Below, piece by piece: positions 1-6,203 of a DNA stretch of 7,690 nucleotides. Within the stretch, counting starts at the first letter, position 1; each line of letters begins with the position of its first letter. The notes beneath the pieces were generated by a model. The model ran no database searches. It worked only from the letters and a program-made list of their open reading frames with translations, and had not been told where the DNA came from. Origin of the DNA: UBA8389 sp964472175 (GTDB taxonomy: Bacteria; Bacteroidota; Bacteroidia; Bacteroidales; UBA1402); the NCBI GenBank assembly GCA_964472175.1, contig CAYYJF010000074.1, positions 1 to 7,690 of the forward strand, read 5' to 3'. Both the position numbers and the translations under genes were made by a program.

Positions 1-55
1 CCGCCGACCCTCTGCTTGTAAGGCAGATGCTCTGAACCAGCTGAGCTAAACGCCC
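1..55 (-). tRNA. tRNA-Val (anticodon UAC), 3' end cut off by window edge
   Basis: This is the 5' portion of a tRNA on the minus strand: acceptor 5' strand GGGCGTT, D-arm, anticodon arm with stem TCTGC/GCAGA around loop CTTACAA, and the start of the T-stem. Anticodon TAC reads valine codons. All 55 visible bases are identical to the complete tRNA at 80-154. The missing part is the 3' half of the T-arm and the acceptor 3' strand, which lie beyond the left edge. It lies 24 bp downstream of the complete copy and is presumably on the same transcript. Confidence 0.93.
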
Positions 56-79
56 GAAATGTTTTTTATTTATGAAAGG

Positions 80-154
80 TGGGCGTTGACGGATTCGAAC
101 CGCCGACCCTCTGCTTGTAAGGCAGATGCTCTGAACCAGCTGAGCTAAACGCCC
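80..154 (-). tRNA. tRNA-Val (anticodon UAC)
   Basis: A complete cloverleaf can be folded. The acceptor stem GGGCGTT/AACGCCC is fully paired. The D-arm is of the usual AGCTCAG type. The anticodon stem TCTGC/GCAGA encloses CTTACAA with anticodon TAC, and the T-arm has loop TTCGAAT with one G-U wobble in its stem. The discriminator base is A. The next bases read CCT, so the mature CCA end is not encoded and must be added after 3' trimming. This is the promoter-proximal member of a tandem pair of identical valine tRNAs. Its 5' end lies about 15-20 nt from the start site predicted from the promoter at 176-206. Confidence 0.96.
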
Positions 155-175
155 TCTCGATTTTCAAAAGCGCGA

Positions 176-206
176 CAAAGATACTGCTAATTTTGGCATT
201 GGCAAA
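176..206 (-). promoter_or_regulatory. Bacteroidota-type promoter for the tRNA-Val pair
   Basis: On the minus strand, TTTG (203-206) is followed by exactly 19 bp and then TATCTTTG (176-183). This fits the TTTG-N19..21-TAnnTTTG consensus of the main sigma factor in Bacteroidota. The element points at the tRNA genes, with an expected start near 168-172, giving a very short leader before the tRNA at 154. Both boxes match perfectly, so this is one of the two best promoters in the window. Confidence 0.8.
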
Positions 207-279
207 TAATTTAAAAATCTTTTCAACAATTGCATAAAAAAATGCTTTGTGTAATGGCCGTTATTTGGGATAAAAAGTG

Positions 280-287
280 TATTTTTG
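280..287 (+). promoter_or_regulatory. Probable -7 element of the purB promoter
   Basis: TATTTTTG matches the TAnnTTTG -7 consensus and points toward purB. No good TTTG box lies at the usual 19-21 bp upstream; the nearest TTTG copies are at 264-267 (gap 12) and 246-249 (gap 30). The promoter is therefore either weak at the -33 position or activator-assisted. Start of transcription here would give a leader of roughly 90 nt before the purB ATG. That leader contains an unused AGGAGG (324-329) and two overlapping mini reading frames. Confidence 0.45.
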
Positions 288-384
288 TGCATTCAATTAG
301 AAGTAGTCCGAGGCTAATATTTAGGAGGTTAGATTTAAAAGTTACAAAGGTTAACGGCATGAATGCCTGAATAAAACACATCAA

Positions 385-1728
385 ATGAATTTGAACGATT
401 TGACAGCGATTTCGCCCATAGACGGAAGGTATCGCTCAAAAGCAGAGCCATTGGCTAATTATTTTTCTGAATTTGCATTGATCCGTTATCGCGTCAGGGT
501 AGAGGTGGAATATTTTATTGCGCTGTGCGAGAAGCCTTTGCCTCAATTGGAGCATGTTCCGACTTCGATTTTTGATGCCTTGAGAAAGTTGTATACTGAG
601 TTTTCGGTCGAAGATGCCGCCGCGGTGAAGAAAATTGAAGCGGTGACAAATCACGATGTAAAAGCGGTTGAATATTTTATCAAAGAGGCTTTTGATCAAT
701 TGGGACTGTCTGAATATAAAGAGTTTATCCATTTTGGATTGACTTCTCAGGATATCAACAATACTGCTGTTCCATTATCTATCAAAGAGGCCATCGATGA
801 GGTGGTTTTGCCCGCATTGACAGAACTGCAACAGACACTGAATGAAAAAGCCAAAGCTTGGGAGGATATTTCAATGTTGGCAAAAACCCATGGACAACCG
901 GCTTCACCCACCCGTTTGGGCAAGGAAGTGATGGTATTTGCAAGCCGCATGGAACAGCAGATTGCATTGCTCAAACAAATACCGCACTCCGGAAAATTTG
1001 GTGGTGCCACAGGCAATTTCAATGCCCACAGAGTGGCTTATCCTCATATTGATTGGAAAAATTTTGCAGAAACATTTATGTCGGAAAAATTGGGTCTGGT
1101 TCGTGAAAATTTCACCACCCAGATTTCAAATTATGACAACATGGCTGCACTTTTTGATGCCTTCAAACGCATCAATTCGATCATACTTGATTTGAACCGG
1201 GATTTTTGGATGTATGTTTCGATGGAATACTTCAAACAACGCATCAAACCCGGTGAAGTTGGATCCTCAGCGATGCCTCATAAGGTCAATCCGATTGACT
1301 TTGAAAATTCCGAAGGGAATATTGGTGTCGCCAATGCACTGTTTGAACACCTGGCAGCCAAATTGCCTGTATCCAGGTTGCAAAGAGATTTAACCGATTC
1401 GACTGTGCTCAGAAATGTCGGTGTTCCGTTTGCCCATAGTCTGATTGCGATAAGCAGCACCATGAAGGGCATCGGAAAACTTTTGTTGAATGAAAAGGCG
1501 TTGAGTAACGACTTGGAAAACAATTGGGCTGTCGTGGCAGAAGGCATTCAAACCATTTTGCGCCGCGAAGGATATCCCAAACCCTATGAGGCTTTGAAAG
1601 CGCTCACACGTACGAATGAAGCAATTACGGAGCGTTCCATTCAAGCATTTATCAAAGAACTGAATGTAAGCGATGCTGTGAAAGCAGAGCTGCTTCAGAT
1701 TACCCCCCGGACATATACCGGAATTTAA
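385..1728 (+). CDS. purB: Adenylosuccinate lyase
   Basis: PurB acts twice in cytosolic purine synthesis: it splits SAICAR to AICAR plus fumarate, and adenylosuccinate to AMP plus fumarate. At 447 residues it is close to the E. coli enzyme (456) and belongs to the same subtype, judged by the opening LTAISPIDGRY (6-16). Family landmarks are TSQDIN (120-125), KTHGQPASPT with the likely catalytic His169 (167-176), and the fumarase/aspartase superfamily signature GSSAMPHKVNP (293-303) with the catalytic serine at 294/295. No truncation or missing key residue is seen. The ATG follows an A-rich stretch without a Shine-Dalgarno sequence, as is usual in Bacteroidota. It is the first gene of a four-gene plus-strand cluster; the next gene starts 31 bp after its stop. 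Confidence 0.97.
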   Translation: MNLNDLTAISPIDGRYRSKAEPLANYFSEFALIRYRVRVEVEYFIALCEKPLPQLEHVPTSIFDALRKLYTEFSVEDAAAVKKIEAVTNHDVKAVEYFIKEAFDQLGLSEYKEFIHFGLTSQDINNTAVPLSIKEAIDEVVLPALTELQQTLNEKAKAWEDISMLAKTHGQPASPTRLGKEVMVFASRMEQQIALLKQIPHSGKFGGATGNFNAHRVAYPHIDWKNFAETFMSEKLGLVRENFTTQISNYDNMAALFDAFKRINSIILDLNRDFWMYVSMEYFKQRIKPGEVGSSAMPHKVNPIDFENSEGNIGVANALFEHLAAKLPVSRLQRDLTDSTVLRNVGVPFAHSLIAISSTMKGIGKLLLNEKALSNDLENNWAVVAEGIQTILRREGYPKPYEALKALTRTNEAITERSIQAFIKELNVSDAVKAELLQITPRTYTGI

Positions 1729-1759
1729 AAATTATTCAGTACATTAAAAAAAGAAAGTA

Positions 1760-3442
1760 ATGGCAGAACATGACAATTGGCAGAATAAGCCTGATGAAGG
1801 TGAATTCTCTGCACGCCGCTCGAATGGTGATCATTCGAACGGAAATTCATTCAATCGTCCGCGTAGAAATTTCAGCGATGAGCGAGGTGGTTTCAACCGA
1901 AGTGGAAACAATTCGTTTGGCAAACCGGCCCGTAGTTTTGATCGCAATGAAAACAGCGGCAACCAATCCTTTGAAAGATCCGGAAGACAGTTTGGGGAAG
2001 ACAGAAACAATCGGTTTGAAAATAGAGACCGCTCTGATAACAATCGTTTTGACAACCGCTTTGAAAAGCCTGCACGTCGTTTTAACAATGATGGCGCGTC
2101 ATCATCGGATCGTCCAAGACGTGATTACAATCAGGATTTCAATAACGCTGACAGGCCCAGAAGAAGTTTTCAAAATGACGGCGGAAATTCCTTCGACAGA
2201 CCTCGTCGTTCTTTTTCCGGCGATGGAAACAGAAGCAATGACGGTTTCAGAAGAAACGATGGTTTCAGAAGCAATGATGCAAACAGAAGCCGTGAAGGCT
2301 TTAGAAGCAACGAAGGTTTCAGAAGCAATGATGGAAACAGAAGCCGTGAAGGCTTTAGAAGCAACGACGGAGAGCAACGTGGATTTGGCAAGCCCCGCCG
2401 CAGCTTCAATGATCAGAACAGTGGAAATTCCTTCGACCGTTCTTATAATAAATCTGGAAGCGAGGATGCCGGCAATAAATTTGACAGGCCCAGAAGAAGC
2501 TTCAATCAGGATGGAGACAAATCATTCGATCGCTCCAGACGTTCATTTGATTCGGCTGAAGGTGGTTACAGACCACGTTTCAATGGCCCTTCCATTCCAA
2601 AAGCAGATCGTGCTGACGGAAGACCGCGCAGACCCAGAATTCAGAAACCCGGTTCAAGCTTTGATCACGGAAAACCCTATGGAATGCATTCTGCTCCCAA
2701 TTATCCCATATTTTTTGATCCGGATGCAACCATGCGCTTGAACAAATTTCTGGCCAATGCCGGTTTGTGTTCACGTCGCGAAGCCGATGAATTCATTCAG
2801 GCCGGAGTGGTGAAAGTGAATGGCGAAACAGTCACGGAATTGGGCGTCAAAGTGAAGGCCAGTGATACCATTTTGTTTCACGATCAGGCTGTTAGCATTG
2901 AACACAAAATATACATCTTGCTCAACAAACCAAAAGATTGTGTGACCACTTCGGACGACCCGCAGGAACGCACCACCGTTTTGGATTTGGTGAAAGGTGC
3001 TTGCGCAGAGCGCATTTATCCCGTTGGCCGTTTAGACCGAAATACAACAGGTGTGTTGTTGTTGACCAATGACGGAGATTTGGCCTCCAAACTCACACAT
3101 CCCAAATTCGAGAAAAGAAAGATTTACCAGGCAACCCTGGATAAGGATATTTCTTACGATGACATTCAGAAAATTCTGGATGGCGTTCAGTTGGAAGATT
3201 GCGAAGTCAGAGCAGATAATTGCAGCCTGGTGAGCGAAGATATGGGGAATGTTGTTGGTATTGAGATACATACCGGACAAAACCGTGTCATTAGACGCAT
3301 TTTTGAATCCCTTGGATACAAGGTTTACAAATTGGATCGTGTCTACTTTGCCGGATTGACCAAAAAGAATTTGCCACGTGGAAAATGGCGCCATTTGACA
3401 GAAAAAGAAGTTAGTTTGCTGAAAATGGGTGCTTTTGTATAG
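1760..3442 (+). CDS. rluB: RluB/RsuA-family rRNA pseudouridine synthase with long disordered basic N-terminal extension
   Basis: The C-terminal 236 residues form a complete RsuA/RluB enzyme, which converts a uridine in rRNA (in RluB, 23S rRNA) to pseudouridine. An S4 RNA-binding domain begins at MRLNKFLANAG (325-335). The catalytic motif VGRLDRNTTG (422-431) has the expected nucleophile Asp426, and NRVIRRIFESLGY follows near the end. Residues 1-324 are low complexity and rich in Arg, Asn, Ser, Gly, Asp and Phe. They carry repeated RPRRSF/KPRRSF and GFRSND units, and residues 2-278 contain no Ile, Leu, Val, Cys, Thr or Met. This region is probably disordered and RNA-binding (inference). The start at 1760 keeps the frame open and has an A-rich upstream region; an internal ATG at 2732 would yield just the canonical enzyme. 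RluB rather than RsuA or RluE is likely but unproven. The asnS start lies 17 bp downstream. Confidence 0.9.
   Translation: MAEHDNWQNKPDEGEFSARRSNGDHSNGNSFNRPRRNFSDERGGFNRSGNNSFGKPARSFDRNENSGNQSFERSGRQFGEDRNNRFENRDRSDNNRFDNRFEKPARRFNNDGASSSDRPRRDYNQDFNNADRPRRSFQNDGGNSFDRPRRSFSGDGNRSNDGFRRNDGFRSNDANRSREGFRSNEGFRSNDGNRSREGFRSNDGEQRGFGKPRRSFNDQNSGNSFDRSYNKSGSEDAGNKFDRPRRSFNQDGDKSFDRSRRSFDSAEGGYRPRFNGPSIPKADRADGRPRRPRIQKPGSSFDHGKPYGMHSAPNYPIFFDPDATMRLNKFLANAGLCSRREADEFIQAGVVKVNGETVTELGVKVKASDTILFHDQAVSIEHKIYILLNKPKDCVTTSDDPQERTTVLDLVKGACAERIYPVGRLDRNTTGVLLLTNDGDLASKLTHPKFEKRKIYQATLDKDISYDDIQKILDGVQLEDCEVRADNCSLVSEDMGNVVGIEIHTGQNRVIRRIFESLGYKVYKLDRVYFAGLTKKNLPRGKWRHLTEKEVSLLKMGAFV
2261..2368 (+). 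repeat. 54-bp tandem duplication inside the rluB N-terminal region
   Basis: Positions 2261-2314 and 2315-2368 are two adjacent copies of a 54-bp unit. They differ at 2280 (C) versus 2334 (G) and at the final base, 2314 (A) versus 2368 (C). The period is 18 codons, so the frame is kept. The units encode residues 168-185 and 186-203, each built from GFRSND, NRSREG and FRSN blocks. Near-identity at DNA level, including silent positions, suggests a recent slippage or unequal-recombination event on top of older, more diverged repeats around it. Confidence 0.9.
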
Positions 3443-3459
3443 AATATTAGGTTAGCATT

Positions 3460-4866
3460 ATGGAAAAAGTAAAGAGAGACAAAGTAGTAGAGGTTCTGAA
3501 ACGCGAAGATTTCGGAGTGACAGTCAATGTGAAAGGTTGGGTCAGAACACGAAGAGGCAATAAAAACGTACAGTTTATCGCTTTGAATGACGGTTCAACC
3601 ATTTTCAATGTGCAAATTGTGGTTGATTTGTCTCAATTTTCAGAAGATGAACTCAAAAAAGTCACGACAGGTGCTTGTTTGAGCGTCAATGGCCGATTGG
3701 TAGAGTCCATGGGACAAGGTCAGAAAGCTGAAATCCATGCCACAGAAATTGAGGTCTTGGGTGAAGCCGATCCGGCCACCTATCCTTTACAGAAAAAAGG
3801 ACATACCCTGGAGTATCTGCGTGAGATCGCACATTTGAGACCCCGCACCAATACTTTTGGCGCTATTTTCAGAATGAGACACCATATGTCTATGGCCATA
3901 CACTCTTTTTTCCATGAAAGAGGCTTCTTTTACTTTCACACCCCCATCATCACCGGATCCGACTGCGAAGGTGCAGGTCAAATGTTTCAGGTTACGACCA
4001 AGAATTTGTACGACCTGAAATATGATGAAAACGGCACCATCGATTATTCCGACGATTTCTTTGGAAAAATGGCCAGTTTGACCGTTTCCGGACAATTGGA
4101 AGGAGAGTTGGCCGCGATGTCCCTGGGATCAATCTACACTTTTGGCCCTACTTTTAGAGCTGAAAATTCGAATACCCCACGCCATTTGGCTGAATTTTGG
4201 ATGATCGAGCCCGAAGTTGCTTTCAATGAAATTGAAGACAACATGCAACTGGCTCAGGATTTTATTCAGTATTGTGTGCGTTGGGCCCTGGAAAATTGTA
4301 AAGACGATTTGGAATTTTTGTCCTCCATGTATGACAAAGAACTGATTGAGCGTTTGAGCTTTGTCGTTGAAAATGACTTTATCAGACTGCCTTATACAGA
4401 GGGTGTTGCCATTCTCGAAGACGCTATTTCCAAAGGTAAAAAATTCGAATTCCCGGTTTTCTGGGGCGCGGATTTGGCTTCAGAACACGAACGTTATTTG
4501 GTGGAAGAGCATTTTAAAAAGCCGGTGATCCTGACCGATTATCCCAAAGAAATCAAATCATTCTACATGAAACAGAATGAAGATGGGAAAACGGTTCGTG
4601 CCATGGATGTGCTTTTCCCGAAAATCGGTGAAATCATCGGTGGCTCACAAAGGGAAGAATCCTATGAAAAATTGAAGTCCCGTGCTGCAGAAATGGGCGT
4701 TCCTGAAAAAGACATCTGGTGGTATCTGGATACCCGCCGCTTCGGCACTGCACCACATTCAGGTTTTGGTTTGGGCTTTGAGCGTTTGATGCTTTTTGTC
4801 ACCGGTATGTCCAACATTCGTGATGTGATTCCTTTTCCAAGAACGCCAAGAAACGCGGATTTTTAA
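3460..4866 (+). CDS. asnS: Asparaginyl-tRNA synthetase
   Basis: This class IIb synthetase joins asparagine to tRNA-Asn in the cytosol using ATP. Its length of 468 residues matches E. coli AsnS (466). An N-terminal OB-fold anticodon-binding domain (about 20-100) includes VKGWVRTRRGNKNVQFIALN. Class II motif 2 is visible as FGPTFRAENSNTPRHLAEFW (228-247). Motif 3 lies in HSGFGLGFERLMLFVTGM (433-450), and the protein ends with the AsnS-type tail IPFPRTPRNADF. That tail and the lack of the large insertion domain of bacterial AspRS argue for AsnS over AspS. A dedicated AsnRS suggests direct Asn-tRNA formation, not only the transamidation route. The gene lies 17 bp after rluB and 5 bp before rnz, so translation is probably coupled within one transcript. 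Confidence 0.97.
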   Translation: MEKVKRDKVVEVLKREDFGVTVNVKGWVRTRRGNKNVQFIALNDGSTIFNVQIVVDLSQFSEDELKKVTTGACLSVNGRLVESMGQGQKAEIHATEIEVLGEADPATYPLQKKGHTLEYLREIAHLRPRTNTFGAIFRMRHHMSMAIHSFFHERGFFYFHTPIITGSDCEGAGQMFQVTTKNLYDLKYDENGTIDYSDDFFGKMASLTVSGQLEGELAAMSLGSIYTFGPTFRAENSNTPRHLAEFWMIEPEVAFNEIEDNMQLAQDFIQYCVRWALENCKDDLEFLSSMYDKELIERLSFVVENDFIRLPYTEGVAILEDAISKGKKFEFPVFWGADLASEHERYLVEEHFKKPVILTDYPKEIKSFYMKQNEDGKTVRAMDVLFPKIGEIIGGSQREESYEKLKSRAAEMGVPEKDIWWYLDTRRFGTAPHSGFGLGFERLMLFVTGMSNIRDVIPFPRTPRNADF

Positions 4867-4871
4867 TGTGA

Positions 4872-5786
4872 ATGGAACGATTTGAAGTACATATTTTGGG
4901 TTGCGGGTCGGCTTTGCCGACCCGTCGCCATTTGCCTTCCGCTCAAGTTGTCAATGTGAACGACAAGTTGTTTTTGGTAGATTGCGGTGAGGGAACCCAA
5001 CTTCAATTTCGTTTTACAAAGCTGCATTTCAACAAGATCTATGATATTTTCATTTCACATTTGCATGGCGATCATTGTTTTGGCCTGATCGGTTTGATTT
5101 CTACCATGGGATTGTTGGGACGTCATGCGCCACTGACCATTCATGCCCATGCCGATTTACAAACCCTGTTGCAACCTCAATTGGATTATTTCTGTAAAGA
5201 ATTGCCCTATGAAGTCAAATTCCAGCCCTTCGATCCGTCAAAAAATGAGTTGATTTATGAAGACCGATCGGTCGAAGTCTATACGCTGCCCCTTCATCAT
5301 CGCATTCCAACAGCCGGGTTTTTATTCAGAGAAAAAAGCAGGCTGCCCAACATCAACAAAGCACTTGTTGATGTTTATCAAATACCATTAAAGGCTTTGC
5401 CAGGAATAAAATCCGGTGCAGATTTCACAACGGAAAACGGAACCGTGATCCCGAATGCAAAATTGGTCAATCCAGTCAGGAAGCCCCGCTCTTATGCCTA
5501 TTGCTCAGACACCACCTATTGCAAGTCCCTGATTCCACTCATCAAAGGGGTAGATTTGTTGTACCACGAAGCCACCTTCGATGCCTCTGAATCCAAACGC
5601 GCCAAAGCAACATTCCATTCCACAGCATCGATGGCCGGAAAGTTGGCGGCTGAAGCCGAAGTCGGCAAACTCATCATTGGACATTTTTCTGCCAGATATA
5701 CGGATGAGAACGTCTTGTTGAACGAAGCAAAAATTGCGTTTGAGCCCACTGTGATGGCTTCAGAAAATGCTTGTTACAGCATTTGA
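4872..5786 (+). CDS. rnz: Ribonuclease Z (tRNA 3'-processing endonuclease)
   Basis: RNase Z cuts precursor tRNAs just after the discriminator base so that CCA can be added. The 304-residue length is that of the short, bacterial form. The metallo-beta-lactamase signature is intact: HLHGDH at 63-68 (His63, His65, Asp67, His68), the LHHRIPTAGF segment (His142/143), CSDTTY with Asp213, and GHFSARY with His271. The spacing follows the B. subtilis zinc-ligand pattern, offset by two residues in the later ligands. A short tRNA-binding exosite segment is likely around 153-182, including PLKALPGIKSG. The ATG lies 5 bp after the asnS stop. The stop codon sits in the left arm of the predicted terminator, so this is probably the last gene of the purB cluster. 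The tRNA-Val genes in the same window lack encoded CCA and are the sort of substrate this enzyme needs. Confidence 0.96.
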   Translation: MERFEVHILGCGSALPTRRHLPSAQVVNVNDKLFLVDCGEGTQLQFRFTKLHFNKIYDIFISHLHGDHCFGLIGLISTMGLLGRHAPLTIHAHADLQTLLQPQLDYFCKELPYEVKFQPFDPSKNELIYEDRSVEVYTLPLHHRIPTAGFLFREKSRLPNINKALVDVYQIPLKALPGIKSGADFTTENGTVIPNAKLVNPVRKPRSYAYCSDTTYCKSLIPLIKGVDLLYHEATFDASESKRAKATFHSTASMAGKLAAEAEVGKLIIGHFSARYTDENVLLNEAKIAFEPTVMASENACYSI

Positions 5787-5810
5787 ATTCGACCACAACG
5801 AATTCTTTTT
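5785..5810 (+). terminator. Predicted intrinsic terminator of the purB-rnz cluster
   Basis: A perfect 7-bp inverted repeat GAATTCG (5785-5791) / CGAATTC (5799-5805) encloses a 7-nt loop and is followed directly by five or more T residues. The left arm begins at the second base of the rnz TGA stop. The stem is AT-rich for a terminator, so strength is uncertain. Its position between the operon end and the next promoter at 5821 supports the call. Confidence 0.6.
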
Positions 5811-5820
5811 CGATTTATTA

Positions 5821-5852
5821 TTTGTTTTTTGAATTTTTCTGCTCTATTTTTG
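5821..5852 (+). promoter_or_regulatory. Bacteroidota-type promoter for the small secreted-protein gene
   Basis: TTTG (5821-5824), a 20-bp spacer and TATTTTTG (5845-5852) fit the TTTG-N19..21-TAnnTTTG consensus at every fixed position. The expected start is near 5856-5860, leaving a leader of only about 12-16 nt before the ATG at 5872. It may also serve the LuxR-type gene downstream, for which I see no comparably good promoter. Confidence 0.75.
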
Positions 5853-5871
5853 TAGCATATTCATTTCAAGA

Positions 5872-6162
5872 ATGAAAAACCTGATTGTCATTTGTTTATT
5901 CATGCTTTTCGCAGCTGTTCCTGTTTCCGCCGATAAAGCGGTTACGGCCAGTGAATCTGCGCCTACTGTTGTCATGAATGGAAAAACTTTACAATTACAG
6001 AATATCCCTTCAGGCGATAAAATTGAGATTTTGAGCATTGTTGGCGTTAAGGTGCTTGAAAAGAAACCGGAAAGCAGCAATTGCTCGCTGGTTCTTGAAC
6101 TTCCACGTGGTTATTACATTGTCAAAATCGGATCGACCGTTCGAAAAATTTCCGTTAAATAA
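5872..6162 (+). CDS. Small secreted protein with T9SS type A sorting-domain-like C-terminus
   Basis: This 96-residue protein opens with a classic Sec signal peptide: basic MKN, a hydrophobic core to about residue 16, and likely cleavage after VSA (residue 20). The rest, about 76 residues, is a short variable stretch followed by a beta-rich part. KIEILSIVGVKVLE (50-63) and LPRGYYIVKIGSTVRKISVK (77-96) resemble the last strands of the Por/type IX secretion C-terminal sorting domain, whose usual pattern is a GxxV strand, then PxGxYIVKV and a terminal basic strand. There is no passenger domain between signal and sorting-like region. It could therefore be exported to the periplasm, or to the surface if a type IX system exists; neither is shown here. 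It has its own promoter and lies 41 bp before the LuxR-type gene. The coding call is secure; the function is unknown. Confidence 0.82.
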   Translation: MKNLIVICLFMLFAAVPVSADKAVTASESAPTVVMNGKTLQLQNIPSGDKIEILSIVGVKVLEKKPESSNCSLVLELPRGYYIVKIGSTVRKISVK

Positions 6163-6203
6163 TATCTTTTCTTTCTCTCGGTTGATTGTGTTTAATATCC
6201 GTC

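Noticed and set aside
210..384. Riboswitch upstream of purB
   Set aside because: No purine-riboswitch core or other known aptamer pattern can be seen, and the stretch is AT-rich with only a short inverted repeat.
747..1022. Minus-strand open frame inside purB
   Set aside because: It is a shadow of a well-conserved coding region and its product is unrecognisable.
1699..1720. CCGG-ACATATA-CCGG inverted repeat near the end of purB as a terminator
   Set aside because: The stem is only 4 bp and lies before the stop codon, without a following T-run.
2261..2368. CRISPR-like direct repeats
   Set aside because: The units are directly adjacent without unique spacers, are in frame at 18 codons, and lie inside a coding region.
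2102..2409. Minus-strand open frames opposite the rluB repeats
   Set aside because: They are repetitive translations of the reverse complement of the same repeats, with no promoter or plausible start context.
1770..2741. A 323-codon open frame overlapping the first half of rluB in another plus-strand frame
   Set aside because: It coincides exactly with the low-complexity region, whose biased codons rarely give stops in other frames. The translation resembles no family known to me, and the rluB frame leads directly into a recognisable enzyme.
6186..6203. TTG start that would extend the LuxR-type protein by six residues
   Set aside because: The ATG at 6204 is a better initiator, and the extra residues add nothing recognisable.
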